64,000 nucleotides of DNA from SURF-28 sp034521465 (GTDB taxonomy: Bacteria; Bacteroidota; Ignavibacteria; Ignavibacteriales; Melioribacteraceae): contig JAXHMN010000008.1 of NCBI GenBank assembly GCA_034521465.1, forward strand, positions 496,001 to 560,000, read 5' to 3'. Shown piece by piece: positions 1 to 8,039 of the stretch (its first letter is position 1; each line of letters starts with the position of its first letter). The notes under the pieces are model-generated. The model saw only the letters and a list, made by a program, of their open reading frames with translations, was not told the origin of the DNA and ran no database searches. Made by a program: the position numbers and the translations under genes.

Positions 1-1040
1 CTTTTTCGGCAACAAGCGAGGAGTTGGTGTATCAACTCTTTGACTGCTCTCTGTTCTTGTATCTCTTTGCACTTCTGCTATAGGTGTAATAACTTTTCGT
101 TCTGTTTCACGATTTACACGGTTCTCATTTCTGTATCTATCATCTTTTTGAATTACGTCACGATTAACAGTTGAAGATTTTCGAACCTCGTCTTCCCTAT
201 CTCTAAAAGTAACCATCTCTTTTCTGAGAGAAGATCTTTCCGATGCTTTCGATACATTTCTTACTTCAGTATTTTTATATTTCTGTACTTCCCTTTCATC
301 AGGGCGATAACTAATAACTCTCTCTTGGTTACCTCTTGATCCGGTATAATCTCTTAAGTTAGTTGTTCTTTCAACATTTCTTTCTCTGATGTTTATACCG
401 GCTCTTCTTTCAACATATCCTCTATCGATACCGCCATTGATAATTCTTCCTCCGCGAGCGTGATAATTAGTTCTGTACTTTGTCGAATTAAATATTCTGT
501 TTTTATATCCCACACCAACAAAATGGTTATGGACTCTTGGTTGGCAAAAATGATTATAATTGACAAAATTCCAATAATGATAACTTGTTCTGTAACTCAT
601 TGAAAAATGAATTCCAACATTAACTCTAAATTCAGCATAAGGAGGAAGCGGCGACCAACCGATATAGTTATTACTGTATCTCCACTCTACCCAAGAAGGA
701 CCCCATTCATAACCGGGCACCCACACCCAACTGTAATAGTCATCATAATACCATCGTCCGTAATGATAAGTTGCCCAGCCGAAAGGTTCATAAGATTCCC
801 AGTACCAGCCGTATGAGGTGTATTCCCAATGACCGACCGAATAAGGTGACCAATTTCTTGCAACACGGTATGGTTTCCAAACATATACATCATAATCGAT
901 TTGTATCCATTCTCCGTGTGGCTGCAAATTATCGTAGAAATAACCGAAATTTACTTCAGCTATACCGGCTTCTGAGCTTCTGATTCACTGACCAGCATTC
1001 CGGCAAATAAAAGAACGAATATCGCAATTAACTTTTTCAT
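1..1040 (-). CDS. DUF6600-type secreted protein, frame broken, C-terminus beyond window
   Basis: The gene starts at ATG 1040 with an AT-spaced GGAGG site at 1046-1050 and encodes a signal peptide (MKKLIAIFVLLFAG). The mature part opens with VNFGYFYDNLQPHGEWI, the hallmark start of DUF6600 proteins, and continues with the W/Y/G-rich stretch typical of that family. After that comes a long basic, Arg/Glu/Ser-rich tail that looks disordered and runs off the window at base 1. The signal peptide frame and the mature frame do not match. They are joined if one copy of an exact 8-bp tandem duplication at 968-983 is removed. The function of DUF6600 is not known to me; export to the periplasm or cell surface is inferred. 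The frame is otherwise open from 960 to 1. Confidence 0.75.
968..983. repeat. 8-bp perfect tandem duplication causing a frameshift
   Basis: GCTTCTGA is present twice in direct succession (968-975 and 976-983, plus strand), inside the DUF6600 gene near the predicted signal peptide cleavage region. With both copies the signal peptide frame hits a stop about 26 codons in. With one copy it reads VSESEAGIAEVNFGYFY without interruption. Confidence 0.85.
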
Positions 1041-1268
1041 CATAACCTCCGTTGAAATGTTTCACTGCTAATTATAATTCAACAAGAGTGCCAGAATATT
1101 CAAGCAATTTTCTTGCGTTTTAAGCATCTTTTCAAAGATTACAGAATACGCTTTAATCAGACTGTTTACTTTTGTAGACGTTAATTCAAAATAAATAATC
1201 AGTAAGAAAGTTGATTCTTAATTCCTTATTTTTTGCAGTATAATTGCTCACAATAAACAGGGGTTAGG

Positions 1269-2919
1269 ATGAAAAAACTATTTCCAATTATCATAGTTTC
1301 ACTCTTTTTATTTGCATGTGGAACTTCAGAAGAAAAAAGCGAGAAAGAAATGTTACAAGAAAAAATTGACCAATATGCTGTCACAGAAATTAAATATGAT
1401 CAATCATTGCTAGACGAAAGACAAAAAGTTGTGGTTGATAAACTTTACGAAGCCGCAAAAATAATGGATGAAATATTTCTTCAACAAGTGTACTCTCAAA
1501 ACTTAACGATCAGAGAAGCGCTTCAAGACTCTCAAGATGAACTTGATAAACTCAAGATGCAATATTTTACAATCAATTTTGGTCCCTTTGACCGGCTTGA
1601 TAACAATAAACCCTTTATCGGTGAAGAAGAAAAACCTCTCGGTGCAAACTATTATCCCGAAGATATTACAAAAGAAGAATTTGAAAATTGGTTGGAAGAA
1701 CACCCTGATGATGCCGAAGCTTTTCGCTCGGAATTTACAGTGATAAGAAGAAGTCCCGATGGATTGGTTGCAATTCCTTACTCAGAATTTTATCAAGAAG
1801 AGTTAGTAAAGGCATCCCAACTTCTACGCGAAGCAGCCGAATATGCAGATAACTTGACTCTCAAAAATTATCTCTTAACGCGTGCAGACGCATTTCTAAC
1901 AAACGATTATTTTGAAAGTGATATGGCTTGGATGGATTTAGAAGATCACACAATCGAAGTAATAATTGGGCCTTATGAAGTTTACGAAGACGAACTTTTC
2001 AATTACAAAGCTGCTTTCGAATGCTTCTTAACTTTAGTTGATCCTGAAGAAACTAAAAAGTTAGAAGTCTTTGCAAAACTATTTAAAAGAGATGGAAGAC
2101 AATCTTCCAATTCCTGATGAACACAAAAATTACGAACGCGGCTCAGACAGTCCAATAGTTGTAGCACAAGAAGTATTTAGCGCAGGAGATACAAAAGCCG
2201 GTGTACAAACACTTGCATTTAACTTACCGAATGACGAAAGAGTTCGTAAGGCAAAAGGTTCAAAGAAAGTAATGCTCAAGAACATTCATGAAGCAAAGTT
2301 TGAAAAATTATTGTATCCGATTGCACAAGTCGTTCTAAATGAAGAACAATTGCAGTATGTAACATTTGATGCATTTTTTAATCATACGTTAATGCATGAA
2401 ATGTCTCACGGTGTCGGACCCGGATATATTACAGTTGACGGAAGAGAAACTGAAGTTAAAACAGAACTAAAAGAAACCTACTCGAAAATTGAAGAATGTA
2501 AAGCAGATATCCTTGGGATGTACAACAATGTTTTAATGATTGAAAAAGGTGTTTACCCTGACGAATTTAATGATGAATTGTGGGCAACATTTTTAGCCGG
2601 AATTTTCCGTTCGGTTCGCTTTGGTGTTGATGCCGCTCATGGTGGTGGCAACGCAATCATTTTCAATTACTTATTAGAAAATGGTGCCTACGAGTACAAC
2701 GAATCGACAAATAAAGTAAAAGTAAATTATGAAAAAGTTTACGATGTGTTGAAGGAATTAGCAACCAAAGTATTAATGATACAAGCAACCGGTGATTACG
2801 ACGGTGCGGTGGAATTAATAAATACTTATGGTGTTGATTCACCAACAATGAAAAAACTTAAAGCCGGACTTGAGGATTTACCTGTCGATATCTGGCCGGA
2901 CTTTCAAATAGAGAAATAA
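1269..2919 (+). CDS. M49 family (dipeptidyl peptidase III-like) zinc lipoprotein, one frameshift
   Basis: The start at 1269 gives a lipoprotein signal (MKKLFPIIIVSLFLFACGT, lipobox LFAC), so the enzyme is probably anchored in a membrane facing the periplasm. The zinc motif HEMSH is encoded at 2395 and the second zinc motif EECKAD at about 2491, matching the HEXX(G)H...EECRA(E/D) pair of peptidase family M49. The five-residue HEXXH form, instead of the usual six-residue HEXXGH, is known from the Caldithrix abyssi enzyme. The N-terminal frame ends at 2117 and the C-terminal frame is open from about 2071. Removing one A from the run at 2085-2088 gives ...AKLFKEMEDNLPIPDEH and a protein of about 549 residues, a normal length for the short M49 clade. 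Peptide or other hydrolase activity is inferred from the family. Confidence 0.82.
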
Positions 2920-2945
2920 ACTATATAAGGTAACTCCGTTTTATA

Positions 2946-3070
2946 AAATTGCCTTAGTTTCGTAATTGTCAGCTTTGATTATGCTGTATCAATTGAATCG
3001 ATTTTCGATTACCGGCATCAAATCTTGATAACAAAAGTTATAAAAACTCTTTACGAAGCTAAGGCATTTT
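2946..3070. repeat. 125-bp unit bounded by 20-nt inverted repeats
   Basis: The left arm, AAATTGCCTTAGTTTCGTAA at 2946-2965, is matched in reverse complement by 3051-3070 (TTACGAAGCTAAGGCATTTT) with two mismatches. The interior holds a smaller hairpin, AATCGA-TTT-TCGATT at about 2995. It lies between the M49 gene and the thioredoxin-like gene. It could be a miniature repeat element, a structured 3' UTR or a terminator; there is no clear U-tract to prove the last. Confidence 0.6.
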
Positions 3071-3137
3071 TTGTATAACATTTGACATACGATATGATTG
3101 TAGATCGTTAGTTTGTCGAATAAAAAACGGAGAACTT

Positions 3138-3761
3138 ATGTCAAAAGAATTTTTCACCGATAACAGGATTTACAATGGTTTAGGTTATCAACAGTATTTA
3201 GAAGAATGGGATAGATTATTGAAAGAAACAGATCCCGATGAATTAAATGAAGTAGAAACAAATTTTTATAACTACAGAAAACTGAATAGACAACGAACTT
3301 CAAGAATTCACAAGACCTATAAAGTAAGTGAAGATTTAAAGTCACATCTCAACAATTTAGATGCTAAACAAATTTGGATGGTGTTGACGGAAAACTGGTG
3401 CGGAGATTCAGCACAAACACTCCCCTACATTGCTGAACTAGCAAAAACTTCCGAAAATATTAAACTAAGAATTTTGTACCGTGATGAAAATCTTGACATC
3501 ATGGATCAATATTTAACCAACGGTAAATCAAGAAGTATTCCTAAACTTGTTAGTTTTGATGAAGACGGAAATGAGTTGTTTCAATGGGGACCGCGACCAA
3601 AAGAAGCTCAATCTCTTGTTAGTGAAGAAATTTCCAAAGGAAGAGAAAAACATGATGTTTATCAGGACTTGCATTTATGGTATAACAGAAATAAAGGAAA
3701 GGCAATTGAAAAAGAATTTATAAAACTGCTTGAGACAGTACAGAATTCAACAAAAGTTTAG
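3138..3761 (+). CDS. Thioredoxin-fold protein (Thioredoxin_9 type)
   Basis: This 207-residue cytoplasmic protein has no signal peptide. Its centre carries a strand followed by ENWCGDSAQTLPYIAEL, the place where thioredoxins have WCGPC. Only the first cysteine is kept and the resolving cysteine is Ser, as is common in the Thioredoxin_9 group. The cis-Pro region is RSIPKLVSFDEDG. The start at 3138 is preceded by GGAGAA at 3129-3134. A role in thiol chemistry or bacillithiol-like redox is possible by family, but the single cysteine argues against a classical disulfide reductase. The gene stands alone, with a different-strand neighbour downstream. Confidence 0.8.
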   Translation: MSKEFFTDNRIYNGLGYQQYLEEWDRLLKETDPDELNEVETNFYNYRKLNRQRTSRIHKTYKVSEDLKSHLNNLDAKQIWMVLTENWCGDSAQTLPYIAELAKTSENIKLRILYRDENLDIMDQYLTNGKSRSIPKLVSFDEDGNELFQWGPRPKEAQSLVSEEISKGREKHDVYQDLHLWYNRNKGKAIEKEFIKLLETVQNSTKV

Positions 3762-3780
3762 CTAAGTTAAAAGAAGTTAA

Positions 3781-5043
3781 TTAATAATCTACCGGGACGG
3801 TAACACTTACTTTTGATTTAACAGGTTTACCGTCTTTTCTTGCCGGTTCAAACCGGGTAGCTAACAAAGCAACTTCCACTGCAATGCTTGCCCCTTCCGG
3901 CAATCCTTTGGTTACATTAGTATGACGAACATGACCATGCTCATCAACTTCACAAAGCACTACTACAACTCCTTTAACATTTTTATCTTTAACACGCTTT
4001 GGAACATCAAAATTGTTGAGAACCGCGGCAATGCCGCCTTTTGGTTCAGCACAAATATCTACTCCGCTGCAACTAAAATAGTTTTCAGTTCCCTGTTCTT
4101 TCGAATGTGGTTCAGCTATTTTCTGTTTCTTTGGTTGTATGTTTTGTGCTGACTCTTCCCGGTCTAAAGTTTGTTGACTTTCAGTCGTCGCAGTTTCATC
4201 AACAGAAGCTGGTTTACTGGCAACGCCAATTTGAGGAGCAGGAACACTTTCCGTTTCACGTTGAGATCGGTCGGTTACCGAAGCTAATTCTTTTTCACGG
4301 TCTAGCTTGAACTCTACATTCAAAGTAACGTTGGCAGTCGTAACACCATTTCTATCTTGACCCGGTAAAAATCTTGTTGTCCGGACAGCATCCATTGCAG
4401 CTTCATCACAACCGAGACCAAGCTCTCTAATCACTTTAGTTTCAATTACCTTACCATCCGGATTCACCTTAGCTACTAATTTTACTGTTCCTTCCAACCC
4501 ATATGCTTTCGCTTCAGCCGGATAAGTTAGTTTACGATAAATTGCATCCATACCGCCAAGCGGTTCGGGACAAATATTCACATCACAAATAAATTCACTT
4601 TCTTTCTTTTTGCTCGGTGTTTGTTGACGGTTTCCGGCTTGATATGCAGCTATTGGTGGCTGATAGTAAGGATCATATTCAAATCTTTCTTCTTTAACTA
4701 AAAATCCATCTTCGTAACGCAGCAAAGCTTCTAGTGCACCGTTGGCAAAGTATCTTTTAAGTATTCCGTTTACTATCCCGTCAGCAACATACTTCTCTTC
4801 TTTTAACAAACCGGATTCATAATAAGTGCGCACCCATCCATTGAGTTTTCCGTTACTGAATGTTTTTTCTTCTTTCAGATTGCCATTCGGATAATACCAG
4901 TATGAAGTCCCGTCATAAATCCCATCAGAATAGGAAAGTTCCGCACTAACTTTTCCGTTAATATGGTAAGACTTAAAAATTCCCGTCTGGGAAAAAATAA
5001 CGATGGGTAAAAGAAAAATGTAAAGATATTTTGTGAAAGTCAT
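3781..5043 (-). CDS. YwqK/MORN-repeat protein with two TonB C-terminal domains
   Basis: The 420-residue protein begins with a signal peptide (MTFTKYLYIFLLPIVIF). Residues about 25-125 hold four or five short repeats of the type YYPNGNLKEEKTFSNGKLNG, as in YwqK/MORN-like proteins. A first TonB C-terminal domain follows at about 150-250 (PEPLGGMDAIYRKLTYP ... GCDEAAMDAVRTTRFLPG), then a Ser/Thr/Gln-rich linker, then a second, more diverged TonB domain at about 325-420 (AEPKGGIAAVLNNFDVP ... TRFEPARKDGKPV). There is no N-terminal cytoplasmic anchor plus Pro-rich spacer as in a true TonB, so it probably acts in the periplasm or at the outer membrane and not as an energy transducer. Each TonB domain is preceded by a Cys-containing CxxxxICxEP motif. 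Confidence 0.8.
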   Translation of the reverse strand: MTFTKYLYIFLLPIVIFSQTGIFKSYHINGKVSAELSYSDGIYDGTSYWYYPNGNLKEEKTFSNGKLNGWVRTYYESGLLKEEKYVADGIVNGILKRYFANGALEALLRYEDGFLVKEERFEYDPYYQPPIAAYQAGNRQQTPSKKKESEFICDVNICPEPLGGMDAIYRKLTYPAEAKAYGLEGTVKLVAKVNPDGKVIETKVIRELGLGCDEAAMDAVRTTRFLPGQDRNGVTTANVTLNVEFKLDREKELASVTDRSQRETESVPAPQIGVASKPASVDETATTESQQTLDREESAQNIQPKKQKIAEPHSKEQGTENYFSCSGVDICAEPKGGIAAVLNNFDVPKRVKDKNVKGVVVVLCEVDEHGHVRHTNVTKGLPEGASIAVEVALLATRFEPARKDGKPVKSKVSVTVPVDY

Positions 5044-5232
5044 TAAGTCTTTCTGAATTTGCTCTCAAATTAAACAGCAAATTTATGAAGAAGTTCTGCT
5101 AATAAAAATGTAAAAATCTCACAAATTCGTTTATAAATGTAAAATATTAATAGAGCTCTGGATTTGAATATCTGCTTTTATATCAATAAATTGTTTTTAA
5201 CTAGATTAATAACTTACATGAGGAGAAAGTAA

Positions 5233-6579
5233 ATGCAAAAACTGATATTTCAATTCGCCTTTTTCCTTCTTTTTTCACTAACTCTCTTTTCACAAAAAGC
5301 TGCACAACTCGGTCAATTCTCATATGATGATTTTGAAAAACCAAAGTATTGCGGTTCTTCTTGTCACACTGATTTATATCAGCAATGGACACAAGCAATG
5401 ATGTCCAAAGCATACACACATCATTGGGATGAAATTGAGTACTTCAAATTGGCAATCCCGCAAGCTGAAAAAGATGAAAAAGTTGAAGCAGTAAAAGCAG
5501 AATGTAATGGTTGTCACACGCCGATTGCTTATGTTGCCGGTGATGTTCCACCTCCTCTGCCGAAAGAAAACTCCAGAGCAAACGAATCAGTTTCATGCGA
5601 TGTTTGTCATTCTATTACCGGTTTTGAAGGAGACACTCCATATAACTTTAACTACATAATGGATCCGGGTAAAACCAAATATAGTTCTCGTAAAGGAGAT
5701 ATCGACTCACCCGCTCATCAAATAGTAAAATCAGATTTTCATAAAACAGCAGAGTTATGCGGAATTTGTCATAACGAAAAAAGTCCTTTTGGCGTTTGGG
5801 TAAAATCAACACATCTCGAATGGAAAGAAGGACCTTATGCAGACGAAGGTGTAAGATGTCAAGATTGTCACATGACACAAGCACCAATGAAAACAGCAAC
5901 GATGGGAGTTGAATATCCAGACGCAAAACTTCATTTATTCCACGGCGCTCATGATCCGGGTAAAGTTAAAGGGACTATTGAAGTCAGAATTAATCCAGAC
6001 ATTCGTGAAGTTGAACCCGGTATGCCGATCAAACTAACTGCAGCTTTATTTAATCAAAAAACCGGTCACAAATTTCCTACGGGTTCTGTAGAAGATAGAA
6101 TTGTCTGGCTGCATGTTGAAGCGGAAGATTCTGAAGGAAATGTATATCATATTCCTGTTGATGAAAAAGGATTTGAAGGTGAAGAATACACTATTGCTGC
6201 TGATGTTTTAGCTTATCAAGATATGGGTATTGCACTCGATGATCCGGATTTTAAGGGTGTTAAACGTGATGGTATTGTGCCGGTCGGTGATAGAATTTTT
6301 AGAATGCCTTATTTTGATCGACAAGGACGAATGACAATTCAACAATGGAATACCGCATCACTTGGTGTTGATTATCGAATCGGTCCTCGTGAGACAAAAA
6401 TTGAAACACTCACATTTAAATTACCTTATGAAATTGCCGAAGGTAAAGTGAAAGTAACCGCAACTGTTAATTATCAAAAACTAGTCTCGTCTGTCGGAGA
6501 ATTTCTTGAAGTACCCGAAGAAGAAATGGAAGTGATAAAAGTCGGCGAGCATTCAACTGAATTTACAGTCTTCTATTAA
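5233..6579 (+). CDS. Five-heme c-type cytochrome (cytochrome c554-like)
   Basis: The start at 5233 has GAGGAG at 5220-5225 and encodes a signal peptide ending near residue 20. Five heme sites are visible: CGSSCH at 40-45 (a CX3CH spacing), then CNGCH 91-95, CDVCH 122-126, CGICH 176-180 and CQDCH 209-213. The pattern and the HxxW-type context resemble the cytochrome c554 family. Residues about 240-448 form a heme-free, beta-rich domain with KTGHKFPTGSVEDR, often seen at the C-terminus of such multiheme proteins. It is exported, and heme is attached in the periplasm. The next gene starts 13 bp downstream and encodes a barrel with its own CXXCH, so the two are probably co-transcribed and work together in electron transfer across the envelope. 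Substrate unknown. Confidence 0.88.
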   Translation: MQKLIFQFAFFLLFSLTLFSQKAAQLGQFSYDDFEKPKYCGSSCHTDLYQQWTQAMMSKAYTHHWDEIEYFKLAIPQAEKDEKVEAVKAECNGCHTPIAYVAGDVPPPLPKENSRANESVSCDVCHSITGFEGDTPYNFNYIMDPGKTKYSSRKGDIDSPAHQIVKSDFHKTAELCGICHNEKSPFGVWVKSTHLEWKEGPYADEGVRCQDCHMTQAPMKTATMGVEYPDAKLHLFHGAHDPGKVKGTIEVRINPDIREVEPGMPIKLTAALFNQKTGHKFPTGSVEDRIVWLHVEAEDSEGNVYHIPVDEKGFEGEEYTIAADVLAYQDMGIALDDPDFKGVKRDGIVPVGDRIFRMPYFDRQGRMTIQQWNTASLGVDYRIGPRETKIETLTFKLPYEIAEGKVKVTATVNYQKLVSSVGEFLEVPEEEMEVIKVGEHSTEFTVFY

Positions 6580-6592
6580 TGGAGGAAAAATT

Positions 6593-7794
6593 ATGAAAAA
6601 ATCATTCACGTATATTTTTGTATTTGCATTTTTAGTTCTCTTTTTCAGTGATACGATTATGGCAATCCCCGCCTTCGCAAGAAAATATGATATGAGCTGC
6701 ACAACTTGCCACACACCTTTCCCAAAATTAAAAGCTTACGGCGATGAAATTTGCCGGTAACGGATTTGCTCTATCCGATCAAGATGCATCCAAGATATTA
6801 CGTTGACACAGGTGATGATGAATTATCTTTAATCAGAGATTTTCCGCTTGCAGTTAGATTGGAAGGTTTAGTTACTTACAATAACAACAATTCCGAAAAA
6901 AGTGATTTTAATGCGCCGTACAATTTGAAGTTACTTTCCGGTGGTGAGATTGCTCCGGATATAGCTTACTATTTTTATTTTTACTTCAGCGAACGTGGAC
7001 ATGTAGCAGGTATCGAAGATGCGTTTATAATGTTCAATAATCTTTTCGGTACTGAGCTAGATTTATATGTCGGACAATTTCAGGTCTCCGATCCCCTTTT
7101 CAAAAGAGAGCTCCGTTTGACATTTGAGGATTACCTAGTCTACAAAACAATAAATTAGGTAATTCGTAGAATTGATATGATCATACGACCGCGGTATTAT
7201 GTTAACGTACGGATTCGATACCGGGACCGATATTAGTAGTCGAAGTAGTTAAACGGAACCGGGATTGGTGAAGCCGGACGGATTAAAGAACTTTGATTTT
7301 GATCCGCATAAAAATGTTTGTCGGACGAATATCTCAAGACATTGGTGAAAATGTTCGTATCGGCGGATTCGGTTATTACGGTAAAGAAGATATTAATGAC
7401 GAAACTGATTACTTCACGAATGAAGTTACAATGTTCGGTCCAGATTTAACATTGAGTTACGAAGATATACTGGAATTGAATTTTCAATATGTAATCCGTA
7501 AAGATCAACAGCCTCTCTCCCCAAATATTATTACAAGCGAAGTTGAAACAAAAGGTATGATGGGTGAACTTTATCTATACGCCCGACGGAGATAAAAGTA
7601 AATGGTATGCGTGCTGCGCTTTACAACTGGCAGGAATCCGGATTTAGCCGGGTTATGAATTATGTCCAAAGCTGACCGGTCATTTAGGTTGGGTATATGC
7701 GTCGAAATATTACGACTATTCTGTGAGTTAACTTACGATATTGGATTATGGAATACGCGTCAAGTTGGTGTTAGGTTTTGTTTCGGCATTTTAA
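6593..7794 (+). pseudogene. Heme-tagged outer-membrane beta-barrel protein, frame shattered
   Basis: ATG 6593 follows a GGAGG at 6581-6585. It encodes a signal peptide, then FARKYDMSCTTCHTPFPKLKAYG, so a single c-type heme site (CTTCH) sits at the mature N-terminus. The rest reads as a porin-like barrel: alternating short strands, IEDAFIMFNNLFGTELDLYVGQFQVSDPLF, and a C-terminal FVSAF ending in Phe before TAA 7792-7794. The frame changes near 6737 and 6775. From about 7140 to 7790 it changes every few tens of bases, yet reassembled segments remain clearly coding, for example MTYDRGIMLTYGFDTGTD and GRISQDIGENVRIGGFGYYG. About 400 residues are expected. It is either a recently broken gene or, more likely, poorly resolved sequence. 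It probably partners the upstream multiheme cytochrome. Confidence 0.75.
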
Positions 7795-7814
7795 GAAAAA
7801 TAATAATTTGATTT

Positions 7815-7847
7815 TAAAAGCGGGCAGTTTTTTAGTCCGCTTTTTTA
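7815..7847 (+). terminator. Rho-independent terminator after cytochrome/barrel pair
   Basis: The stem AGCGGGC/GTCCGCT, with an A/T-rich loop, is flanked by AAAA and followed by TTTTTT, about 20 bp after the stop of the barrel gene. Confidence 0.8.
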
Positions 7848-7854
7848 TTATTCC

Positions 7855-7938
7855 TCAAGTAAATATTAACATCAAAGTTCCACAACAGTTTTTATACTTT
7901 TTACCGCTGCCGCATGGGCAGTATTCATTTCTACTCAC
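7855..7938 (-). CDS. 27-residue SEC-C zinc-motif micro-ORF (or gene remnant)
   Basis: Reading the minus strand from GTG 7938 to TGA 7855-7857 gives a 27-residue peptide containing CPCGSGKKYKNCCG. This is a complete SEC-C zinc-binding motif, as found at the C-terminus of SecA and in small stand-alone proteins. An in-frame TAA lies just upstream of the GTG and no good Shine-Dalgarno site is visible. It could therefore be a true micro-protein or the last exonless remnant of a longer SEC-C protein broken by a frameshift. Minus-strand sequence to about 8030 has partly open frames but nothing I can name. It lies tail to tail with the barrel gene. Confidence 0.45.
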   Translation of the reverse strand: MSRNEYCPCGSGKKYKNCCGTLMLIFT

Positions 7939-8039
7939 TTAATAAAATCAATGAATGTTTTTATCCTACTTGATAATTTCCGGCTGCATGGAAACACCTT
8001 TGAAATATTCCTATCTTAGCTAAACTAAAATTTTACGAA

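Noticed and set aside
607..983. Open frames on the plus strand and in a second minus frame over the DUF6600 gene
   Set aside because: They are shadows of the minus-strand gene, whose translation matches DUF6600; the shadow proteins lack any recognisable feature.
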